Assembly: GCF_945859705.1 (NCBI RefSeq)
Contig: NC_079134.1
Coordinates: 122,884,620-122,948,619 of the forward strand
DNA length: 64,000 bases
Origin: Episyrphus balteatus
Taxonomy: Eukaryota; Arthropoda; Insecta; Diptera; Syrphidae
Reading direction: 5' to 3'
The number at the start of each line of letters is the position of its first letter. Position 1 is the first letter of the stretch. The position numbers and the translations under genes are program-made. A model generated the notes under the pieces. That model had not been told where the DNA came from. It did no database searches and saw nothing but the letters and a program-made list of their open reading frames with translations. Below, piece by piece: positions 38,201 through 50,200 of this stretch.

Positions 38201-41200
38201 GTTCTTCTGCAACAATCATAAAAGAAAGAATTTGAATAAATTCCATGAATAAGGAAAGTCCAATGTAATAAAAACATATTTTACAAAACATACCTTGAAT
38301 GCATACTAAACCATATATGGGTTATTAATTGTTTGCTGGAAATCGACTTGCTGCATACTAACTCATATATGGTTTATGTTTCTAAAAATGTATATAAATG
38401 TAAAAAAATAAAAATTTCTATGTAATACCTTTTTTCAACCACTAATAAAGCTAAAAAATTGTTAAAAAAATTTTTATTTCATTTCGTTCATAATTCATGC
38501 AGTAGAGGGTTAAGAATTGCATTAAATTAAAAAAGGACGACACTGCGGCCATTATGGTCAAAAACGAAAATTATTGCAGGACCGTTTTTAAAGAAGTTTA
38601 ATTTTCAGCGCATATCTTGCCATATTGCGTTACACGAGTTTTTTTTACCATATATACATACCAGATTGCAACATTTACTACCGCAAAGTATCGCAAAATT
38701 CTATTTTCCAAAATCAAATAATTTAATTTTTCTAATTAAATACATTTGTACCTACTTTTTCCTTAGGGGCGTTTTGTCACTGGTGTGGGGCGTTTTACCC
38801 AGCAAATGAGTTACAAAACGCCCCACTTGAACTTTTTTAAAACGATTTATATACACTGCCGGTCATCTGAATACGTCCACATTTTAGTTCATCTTATTTT
38901 TAGCCTGACTTGGTATTTATTGCAATTGTACATTTTTTTTACATACTCAACGAGAGAACATCTTTATGCGCTTAGCTTAGGAGAACAAAAATTGTCTTGG
39001 GACCTACCGTTCTTCTCACACGGTAGCTAGACCAAATCTATTCATAAAAACAAGTATATTTTTTGACTCATCTAAATAGGCTCAAAAGCAAAAATGTTAA
39101 TAAATGATGAGTTGCATGGGTCAGTTGGACACAAAATTGTGTCTGTCAATAAATCTGATTGTCTATAACCTATAAGGACGAAAACGGGTCGGAAAAAAAC
39201 ATTAGGTGCGGAAAAAATGGCGAAAATAAAAGAAGTCTTTGAATTAGGCCGAAATCAACGATGCATTGGGACAAAAATTAACACAAGTTAAAATTTAGCA
39301 TGCAGTTATTCGCGCACTATCCAAGGGTATAGAAACAACATTTACAATCGAAGTTGCTTAGCCACAACATTGGCCGATAGATGTGCAATGATCTGAACAG
39401 CATGACTTCGCGCTAAAAATTAAGCTGAAAATCGGTATAATATGCAGTTTAACGACGGCAAAACGGGTTGTCAGAAGAGGTTAGCATTTGAGAAGAACAA
39501 AGCTTAGCAAAAATTACCACTTTACAAACCACGAAAAGAAACTTGCCTCCAATAATAAAAAAAAAAAAACATGTCGTGAAGTCGAATTTCCAACCGGTGA
39601 TTTTACAAAGGAAAAAAATTAATTAAGTTGACCCTGAGGTCTAAATTCCTATTTGTATGACCTTCGTAGAGAGAAGGATTATTTTAAGTTGTCTGCATAA
39701 CTGTGAAGGCAGTGTCATTAAGTGCAAGCTATTTTTTTCTAAAAAACTTTCGATCTGCAATTTCTTACACAGTTTTTTTTTTTACTATTCGAGGCGAGTT
39801 TCTTTTCGTGGTTTGTAAAGTGGTAGTTTTTGCGAAGATTTGTTCTTCTCAAATGTTTATCACTTCTGACAACCCGTTTTGCCGTCGTTAAACTGCATTT
39901 CATACCGGTTTTCAGCTTAATTTTTAGCGCAAAGTCATGCTGTTCAGATCATTGCACATCTATCGGCCAATGTTGTGGCTAAGCAACTTCGATTGTAAAT
40001 GTTGTTTCTATACCCTTGGATAGTGCGCGAAAAACTGCATGCTAAATTTTAACTTGTGTTAATTTTTGTCCCAATGCATCGTTGATTTCGGCCTAATTCA
40101 AAGACTTCTTTTATTTTCGCCATTTTTTCCGCGCCTAATGTTTTTTTCCGACCCGTTTTCGTCCTTATAGGTTATAGACAATCAGATTTATTGACAGACA
40201 CAATTTTGTGTCCAACTGACCCATGCAACTCATCATTTATTAACATTTTTGCTTTTGAGCCTATTTAGATGAGTCAAAAAATATACTTGTTTTTATGAAT
40301 AGATTTGGTCTAGCTACCGTGTGAGAAGAACGGTAGGTCCCAAGACAATTTTTTTTCTCCTAAGCTAAGCGCATAAAGATGTTCTCTCGTTACGTATGTA
40401 AAAAAGATGTACCATTGCAATAAATACCAAGCCAGGCTAAAAATAAGATGAACTAAAATGTGGACGTATTCAAGTGACCGGCAGTGTATAATATATGCTA
40501 ACATATTTTAGTACAAAGTAAGAAAAAGACTATACTTTTTATATTTACCAAAAAAACTATTATTTTCCTTTATTTTTTTTGTTTTATTGAAGATTCAAAA
40601 AAAGTGGGGCGTGTTGTATAGTTTTACCCTAGTACAGATTATTTAATTGGAATTCTTACGTAGAAAACGAAAAACTGTTCAACATTTGTCACGCTTAAAG
40701 AAAAAAGGATTCTAGGTTAACATGGAGAAAACAAGCAAAAAACAAATAAAATCTATATTAAATTTAGTGGAATCTCACGGACAAATCTTCTTAATTTCTT
40801 GCACCTTAGCAAAGTATGCAAAATGAAGGCAAGTGAAAAGAACCATTTTAAGTTAGGGTGAACATCGTTTTATTTCAATAAGGATATAAATGAATTACAA
40901 GAGAAATCAGTGCATTTTTAAAAGATACACTTTAATTTTTTAAGAAGAAAATTCTTGTTAAAATTAAATGAATTTCACATTGATTTTACCAGAGTTTGAA
41001 CGGATTTCATTTTTATTCTAATATAAGAAATTTTATTATTTTACGAAAGTAAATTTAAAAAGAGCATCCTTATTTTTTCTCTGTGCAAAAGCTACCTTGT
41101 AGCATTTGAGCTCTTATAAGCTTGGAAGAACGAACAGGTTCGACAAATCTTTTATTTAGGAGGCAAATCAAATTATTGGATTAAAAAAATTACTACAAAA

Positions 41201-44200
41201 ATGAGGCCGGGAGAACCTTTTTTTAATATAAAACTATGCCTTCCGAAAAAGAGCTTACAAATCAGTTTGTCACCCAAAAAAATATTTATTAAAAATTATT
41301 AAAAAAAAAAACGTCTCTAACGATTTTAATTAAATTTTGTCTGTGTTATGCTACAAACAATATCTGAATATCTCTTACACTACTAACCCGATTTGAACAA
41401 AAATACAAAACATACAAAATCGTTTAAATAATCGAAATATTAAAATTTTAGATACAATTTTCAAACAACACATTTTTTGAGTTTTGAAAAAATATTTCAA
41501 AATTTTGTTTTGAAAAATCAATTTTTTTAAAACAGGTTGCCTAGTTAATTATTTCGAAATTTCGTTTTTAAGTGTTGATTGGTTATTTCTTCAAAGTAGC
41601 ATACCAATACCAAATTTTTTTTTCTAAAAATTCCTTTTCATACAAGAAATCAGATGGAATATATCTTTTGGTGATCAAAATCTTATAAAACGGTGTTTCA
41701 TTAATTATACAAATTCCTTAATAAAATTGAATTTTAATTTTCCCTAATTTTTTTTTTTTTAAAGCTTTAAGATAAGAGAGTTCGTGTGACCCAGTCGTGC
41801 TTTTTTATTTATGGATTGATTTGTATTCAGCGTTTCACTGAAAAACAAATGCCCAATTCAACTGCCAAAACGCCTTATTAAGAATGTTCATCAATTTACC
41901 TTTAAGGTGAACTACACTAATGTAAAATGCACTTCTTGAAAGAAGTTCGTACATAAGCAATTTCCTTCTAACAACAATTATAGTCAAACGGATGTCTTCA
42001 ATCTTTTCTTTGTTATGATCCAATAGATGTTCCATTTTATTCAATCTACCACCAAAATTCCATAAATCTTCCATTTGTTTTCCCATTTCTGTTCTTTTAT
42101 TGTTTACTATCGAGCTTGATTATAATTTAAGCGCCAATCACAATGTTTTCCTTTGATGTTTAACATAACATATAACGCAGCGAAGAAAAATACATAACTT
42201 AAACTTCATTCGCAGCAGGAGTTGGGCTTCACACGTGTAGTTCAATTGCAAGGTCAATTTATTAGCTTGCAGTAAATAAGTCATACAATTCATGGTACCC
42301 ACATTGGAGTCGCGTGTGTACTCTCTCCTGGATCTCCATAATCGGTTACACCCTTCTCTAAATTTACCCTGGCTGTTGTAGGGAAATCAGATTGTAGGCT
42401 GTGCTAATGAACAGTCAAGAATTCTACAATTTGCCACACAAGAAACAGTGTTGCCACAAGGTGAAATAAAAACACATCAAGAGACCCATTTCAATTTTTA
42501 AAAATTAAGAGAAATTCCTAAAACTCATAAACAGAAATGTGGTTTTTTTTTGTGTTCCTAAAAAAAACTAACCAATTACTTGCAATTTTCATAATCTTGT
42601 ATGCAATTTTACACTTCTTCTTGTGTTTCTAATTTTGACGACACAAAATTACTAAAAAAGACCAATGTACCCTACTAATAATACTTGCTTACCAAAAAGT
42701 TTGCTTAAAAATTTCAACAATTTAAACGGAAATTCCAAACTTTACTTTATTTTCTATAAAATTCAATCACCACGGCAACACTGCACAAAATTCTAACGTA
42801 TGGCAATAGATGTAATGGATTTTTCTTGTCTTAACCGTGAATCCAAAGATACACCCCATGTAGTTTCGGCTTCTTATAAAGTGCTGCCCGACTGCCCGTT
42901 CAGGTAAATTAATTTATTTGCAGTAATTCTTAAAGTAGTGCAGCACATGCACAATCTCTTTCCAATTCTTGTCCAGAATTTATTTATCTGTCAAAACAGT
43001 TCCGTACTCTGGTAAAGTGAATTCTATATTGGATTTGCAATGAATTTGTTTAGGTCTTGTTGTGGCTTCTTGTAAAACACAAACGAATTGATTGTACAAA
43101 CCACAAATTTTGTAAAATATGGAAATTAGAAATCTGCCTGATCTTTCATGGTTGAACGTTGTTTTAATTTATTTCCATATTACAATGTCAACGGTTGCTA
43201 TAGACATGTCTAAGTCATCTCGTTAAGCATGTAAAATTGATTTATGTATAATCACGAAGCTATCATCATGTGCATAAATTTTAATTTATTTGCAGTCTTT
43301 TTGATTGCTTCTTTTATATAATATTTTTTAAAATGACAATTTTTTCTTCCTTTTTTCTATTTTAAGGTAATCGGTGTGGAGCTAGTGAAGAGTAATATGA
43401 AACAGCAAAGCACTACCAATCGACGGTTTGTCTTCAATGGATGGGAGGTTCCAGAATGGATGATAGAATGTTATAAGAAGTTGGGAGTCTTTGGATTTGG
43501 TGCCGCAATGTGCCAGCTTGCAACTGATATTGCAAAATATTCCATTGGCCGACTGAGACCTCACTTTTTTGCTGTAAGTATATTTTTAGTGGACAGGAGA
43601 ATGGAATTTTATTATCCTTAACCTTGCTAGCAAGTTATTCGAGAATTTAGCTAACCATTTTATAAATGGATATTTTTTTTATATTCATGGTGATTTGCAT
43701 ACTACAGAACGTGTAGCTTAATGGAGACGGCGTAGTTTTTATAAAACTTTATTTTGAAAATTGCATTGGTGGTAAATTTGTGAATTAAGAAAAATCTTAG
43801 GTTATGGCACATCATCTTTGATTGCGTTATGCAATTTTCTCTGGAGCAAGAAGCAAGATTATTTAGATTAGGAAATATCCAATCTTCCAAAATTTCTAAA
43901 AACTATGCGACGACGTCCAAAAAATGTTAAATTTTTGTAAACCAGTGTTAGAAGTCCATTTTACCCAAAATTCCATAAGTGAATTTCGATCATACCATAG
44001 GTAAATATTAAAATTTAAATGTCGAAAAAATCGATGTTTTGCCTACAAAATTCAAATAGGAATAAGGCTATTATATATAGTATATTTTCTAAAAAAAAGA
44101 TTTTCTGAAACTTTTCTTATACTCCGAATGTTCGTTTAGAAAATATCGTTAGTTTAAAAATTTTTGTGTGTAAAGCAATTAAGAAATAAACATTTTTACT

Positions 44201-47200
44201 TGCTCTATAGCCTATAGGGAAAGTATTGGTTTCGTGTCGAAAAAAAAATTTTAGGTTTTAATCAAAACCAACAAAACCAAAATTTAAAAAAAGTGGGTCT
44301 CGCAACTCCGTCCGTGCGTTTGTGTGTCCATCTGTTCACATTTCCACAGCCTAAAGGGTTGTATGAATTTTCTTCAAATTTCGTACAGAAAAATTTGTAT
44401 TTAAGGTACACTTTCTTAGCGAGATATAAAAAAAAGTTAGAAAGTGTACCGCTCATACAAATATTTTAAGTTATACAAAATAACTCGAAAACGGCTCTAA
44501 CGATTTTGATTAAACTTTGCAGACGTAATATTGAAAGCGATTGCAATAAAACTGCATTTTTATTTTTCCAAAAAAGTCAAATGCAAATATTTTTCTTGCA
44601 TTTAAATAAATTTTGCCCTAAATGTCGGCTCTTATCCAACATCTTCTTTAAAATTTATATAGAGGCAGCTCTTAAATTCTATACAAGTAGATTTAACATA
44701 AAAGTGTTTTGAACTGCAAGAGCATGTACGTGCGACCAAGTCGTGCATTTTAATTTCTTTAAAATTTATATAGAGGCAGCTCTTAAATTCTATACAAGTA
44801 GATTTAACATAAAAGTGTTTTGAACTGCAAGAGCATGTACGTGCGACCCAGTCGTGCATTTTAATTTCTTGTGAGGTTGTTAGTTTTTAAAATATAAATT
44901 AACCCCTTGTGACCCAACATCGTAAATTTTAAAATTAATAATGTCAATCGAAAGGGCTTTAGCTATAATAAAACACGTATTTTTTAAAAATTCAATAAAT
45001 TCATTATTTGCTTAGTTATTTCGAAATTCACGCAGTAAAAAAAAAGTTTAAATAATTTATGTTTGCATATAAATGCAAAAATTCAAACAAAAAGCTATCT
45101 AATATTTATTTTTAGGCGCATTCCTAAAATTCAAAAATAAAACCGCGAAAAATATTTTTTCTGAATTTCGTAGTTTTTACTAGACCAGGGTCGATAATTT
45201 TTGAAACCAAAACAAATCATAGTAGAATGAAACCCATTGAAAAAGGAGGTGAATATGATGAAAATTAAAGGAAAAATAAATTACGGGCGAGCCGAGTTCG
45301 GGAAGTGGGTGGGTTGAGTTTTTAATGGTAAAAAATGGTATATCTCGATTTCCGGCAAAACTACAAATCCTATAGAAAAAAGTTGTATGGCAAAGTTGTA
45401 GGTAATAAAAAGATCTCCAACTTTTGTATCAACAATTTTTTCACATAACCTCAAAATTTATGTGAAAAATTCAAAAAACCGAGTTTTTGGTTTTTTATTT
45501 TTATCTTTTTCAAAAACAAAAATTTTTCTACGAAATTCGGTGAAAACTTACCTTATTATGTCCCAAACACACTGTAATTTATTTGATTTAAAATATTAAT
45601 TTGTTCACCTTATTTTGACTTAATACCAAAAAAACACCCTAATTTTCAATCGAAAATTCACGTGTCAAAATATAAGCTTTTTTCAAAAAGTCGGTGGGAA
45701 TTTCTTTCGTTAAAATGTCTATTTTTTGATGGTGTAAAAAAAATTTACATTAGTATACTATAAAACATGTTCTCGTAAAATTCAAAAAATGAAAAAAGCT
45801 TGAATTCGAAAAAAAATTTTTATCATTGTTTACAATTTTGGCCTATTTATTCAAATTTACACTTTAATTACTCAAAAACCGTAAGATTTATTATTGTTAC
45901 ATGAAATCTCACGTTTTTTGAGTAATTAAAGTGTAAATTTGAATAAATAGGCCAAAATTGTAAACAATGATAAAAAATTTTTTTCGAATTCAAGCTTTTT
46001 TCATTTTTTGAATTTTACGAGAACATGTTTTATAGTATACTAATGTAAATTTTTTTTACACCATCAGAAAATAGACATTTTAACGAAAGAAATTCCCACC
46101 GACTTTTTGAAAAAAGCTTATATTTTGACACGTGAATTTTCGATTGAAAATTAGGGTGTTTTTTTGGTATTAAGTCAAAATAAGGTGAACAAATTAATAT
46201 TTTAAATCAAATAAATTACAGTGTGTTTGGGACATAATAAGGTAAGTTTTCACCGAATTTCGTAGAAAAATTTTTGTTTTTGAAAAAGATAAAAATAAAA
46301 AACCAAAAACTCGGTTTTTTGAATTTTTCACATAAATTTTGAGGTTATGTGAAAAAATTGTTGATACAAAAGTTGGAGATCTTTTTATTACCTACAACTT
46401 TGCCATACAACTTTTTTCTATAGGATTTGTAGTTTTGCCGGAAATCGAGATATACCATTTTTTACCATTAAAAACTCAACCCACCCACTTCCCGAACTTG
46501 GTTCGCCCGTAATTTATTTTTCCTTTCATTTTTATCATATTCACCTCCTTTTCCAATGGGTTTCATCCTACTATGATTTTTTTGTACTTTTTAATATTTT
46601 TGAAGGCATCGGCACTGGTCTATACATAAATTTGTTTGTTTTCCAAAAAAAGCCAAACTTTCAACATTAACTGCCAATTAATTAATGGTGCTATTTATTA
46701 GAAATATGGCGCATTATTTCGATAAAGCAATTCTTAAAGATTATGTAAGAAGCTTTAAAAGAATAAAAATATGTTTTTCACAGCTTTTGGGCGATCTTTT
46801 TCGATTTGTTACAGAAATGTCACATGGGGCTACAAGGGGTTAAAAACGAACATAAAATAAAAATTTTAAAATAAAGGTTTTTTACTTTTAATAATTCTTA
46901 AATAAAGAAGCTATTAAAAAATATTTTATGTTGACATTCTAGATTTTAATATTACCTATAAAATATGTCACGACAATTTTATCGATACGAGCGATCATTT
47001 TGAAGAAATCGCTACTTTAAATTTTGTTTACGCCTTTACCTGAGGCTCCTTTTTAATTTTTTTTAAAGTTAAATGACATACCTCATTTGGACTTCAAAAC
47101 CACACTTAGGATTTGGACTTAATCAGTTCAAGTTCAAGTTGTAAAAAATGTTACAACAATTTTTTGAAATACTCGTTTATGTCTAATACGCACGGGTCGT

Positions 47201-50200
47201 TTGAACGCGACACTACTCGAAGTGTCTTGCACTCCATATGTTTTGATGCAGAAATGTTCCTTGGGGTCTAAATAGTAAGAAAAAAGCTTTTTTAAAATTT
47301 TCTATCGAGCTATTCGTTTTTTATGAGCTTAATAAGTTATGAAAATACGTACTTTTACGTACTTTTTCACACGTTTTTATTAATAACTCTGTTAATAATA
47401 ATGGTAGAAACTCAAATAATGGCTCTATTTTTAGAAAAAATATCCCTCTTTTTAACGGCATTTCAATCAAATTAGTGGCATTTTTAGATCTTCAGATATT
47501 CGAATCTAAGTCCGTTCATTTTTTCTGCCCAATTCGATTTCTCTAATCAAAAAGTTTTTTTTTATAGAAGTCAGGGTATACTTTTCTAATGGTTTTTCGT
47601 ATGCTGAACTCGAATCCAAAGTCAAAAAAATTCCATCACATCAAGTTTTTGAGATATTACCGTTAGAAAATCAAAAATACCCTTTTTTAACAGTTTTTGA
47701 GGTTATGTCATCTTGCGTGATAATTTTTTATAATTACATTTGTAGCGGTTTCTTAAAGAACTAAGTTTTTTCTTTTAAAATCCGTTTAAATCATTTCGAT
47801 ATCGCTTTTCTTCTCCGAGAAATCCTAAAATCAATTCAACATGTTTGGTGAATATTCTCTATGAAAAAAAATCTTATGTTCGTTTGGGTTTCATGGCAAA
47901 TCGCAAAAAATTTTTGCATTCCTTTAAGTTTTTTGGTAAGTTTATGGGTAAGAAAATTTTTGACCAACCAAAAAACTTAAAGGAATGCAAAAATTTTTTG
48001 CGATTTGCCATGAAACCCAAACGATCATAAGATTTTTTTTCATAGAGAATATTCACCAAACATGTTGAATTGATTTTAGGATTTCTCGGAGAAGAAAAGC
48101 GATATCGAAATGATTTAAACGGATTTTAAAAGAAGAAACTTAGTTCTTTAAGAAACCGCTACAAATGTAATTATAAAAAATTATCACGCAAGATGACATA
48201 ACCTCAAAAACTGTTAAAAAAGGGTATTTTTGATTTTCTAACGGTAATATCTCAAAAACTTGATGTGATGGAATTTTTTTGACTTTGGATTCGAGTTCAG
48301 CATACGAAAAACCATTAGAAAAGTATACCCTGACTTCTATAAAAAAAAAACTTTTTGATTAGAGAAATCGAATTGGGCAGAAAAAATGAACGGACTTAGA
48401 TTCGAATATCTGAAGATCTAAAAATGCCACTAATTTGATTGAAATGCCGTTAAAAAGAGGGATATTTTTTCTAAAAATAGAGCCATTATTTGAGTTTCTA
48501 CCATTATTATTAACAGAGTTATTAATAAAAACGTGTGAAAAAGTACGTAAAAGTACGTATTTTCATAACTTATTAAGCTCATAAAAAACGAATAGCTCGA
48601 TAGAAAATTTTAAAAAAGCTTTTGGAGTGCAAGACACTTCGAGTAGTGTCGCGTTCAAACGACCCGTGATACGTGTCGGTCGGTGTTGAGTTTCCTTTTT
48701 CGACGGCAGTATATAATTGGTTTTGTCCTTATTGACCGTTGAACCCTTTTTGTCGCTTCCGCTACGATGCTCACAAAAAACGCCACTGCTTCACGCTATG
48801 TTGCAGGCAATCAATGGTGAAATTGAATTCTGTGGGCATGTTTTTCTCCGACAATAATCGGCATTTTCCCAACCAGGTAACCGCCTGCTTTAAGGCCGTG
48901 TGCGCATTGTGTTAAAATGTTGGTTAAATTTTCTACCACTATTAAACTTTGACGTTTGGTTAAAAAAGGGATCAAATTTATTTTTTTGGTGTGCGAATAG
49001 GGTTTAAATGTGTTAAATGGGACTTTTTTTGCACTACTTTGATTAAAATTCCCTCAAGATAAAACAAAATTACCCTCAAAAATGCTTTTTCGTATATTCA
49101 ATTAATTATTTTTTATAACAAAACTTAACTGAAAATATATGAAGTTAAATATTCTAGTACAAATATGTAAGAAATTCTTAATTTCACATACTTTTTTTTT
49201 ATTTTTATCGATAATTTTCCACTTCTTTACGATCAAAAAGACATTTTTTATACAGTCTTCGAACACTAATTCATAGTTCATCAGCTGCCAAAAAAAAGAA
49301 ATATAAAAAATAAAAAAACAAGCCACCAATTCCTACATTTTCAAGTTTTCAAGATGAATAATAATTTGAGGAAGTACTTTGTATTAATTAATAGCATTAA
49401 TACTTTTACATTTCTTAAAAAATCAACGCATTATAACAAAAATAATTCCAAATCTTTCTTGATCTTTCTATATTGAGAAACGTCATATTTTAACCACTTA
49501 TGTCAAATTTTACCCTGCTCCGCAGCTGGGTAAATTTTAACCCATTTTATTCACCACTCTAGTGTCAAAATTTAACCAAACGTCAAATTTTAACCAACAT
49601 TTTAACCCAATTCGCACACGGCCTAAATAGCACTGCATTGAGGCCGTCAGCTACAGCAGCTTCATTGGACTTAAGCAGCTTCGATATGACTCTCTTCACT
49701 TCGGTCATGTTGGAGAAATGGAAATGTTGGCTTTCATCGTCAAAAACGAATTTTACTGACTTACTTGGAAACCAAACAAAGATTATCTCATACGAGCACA
49801 ATGAATTATATCATCAACCATTTTGAACTCGAACTGAGTATAGGGTAGTAGATATTTCTGTTAGTAAGAGCTCTATTCATTAGTCTTTGTTGGTTTTAGA
49901 AGATTTATCGATAGGAGATTCGCTATATTAGAACTCTTAACATTGTTAAATATAGTTATTCAGAAGATCATAAATTTATTTATATCTTTTTTTATGGAAA
50001 CAGCCTGTCAGCACCGTAATCAAGCCAATTAGGTATTTCTTTATTCTCATGTACATGCATTTCGTCAAACTATTATTCATTTTTTAATACCTATCTTTCC
50101 TCATATATAAGCCCTGCAAACACCAACTTTCATTCAAAACCAAAATATATTTCCTGCATGTTTTTATTTTTTTAATGAACCCCATATACACAAAAAAAAT

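Larger units (their letters stand above)
37239..40634. mobile_element. Fragmented element with CGCCCCA motifs, host to two later insertions
   Basis: ACGCCCCA-type motifs occur at 37239-37272 (twice), 38766-38822 (three times, both strands) and 40608-40616. At the right the outward sequence GGGTAAAACTATACAACACG resembles the end of the 23699-24517 element type. The piggyBac relic and the fold-back element sit between these pieces. The left terminus was not identified. Confidence 0.4.
23266..43366 (+). other. Intron A-B of the wunen-like gene (20.1 kb)
   Basis: Donor GTAAGT at 23266 and acceptor TTTTAAG at 43364-43366. It is filled with nested transposons listed separately. Stretches 29709-30524, 30992-33647, 34997-37238 and 40635-43366 hold only the small items noted, and otherwise nothing I can name. 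Confidence 0.85.

Noticed and set aside
38785..40504. Matching open frames at 38785-39030 (plus) and 40310-40504 (minus)
   Set aside because: Same cause: arms of the fold-back 38854-40486. The composition is not transposase-like.
47845..48059. Twin 61-codon frames on opposite strands (47845-48030 plus, 47874-48059 minus) with almost the same protein
   Set aside because: They are the two arms of the giant palindrome 47191-48668 read outward; no protein family is seen.
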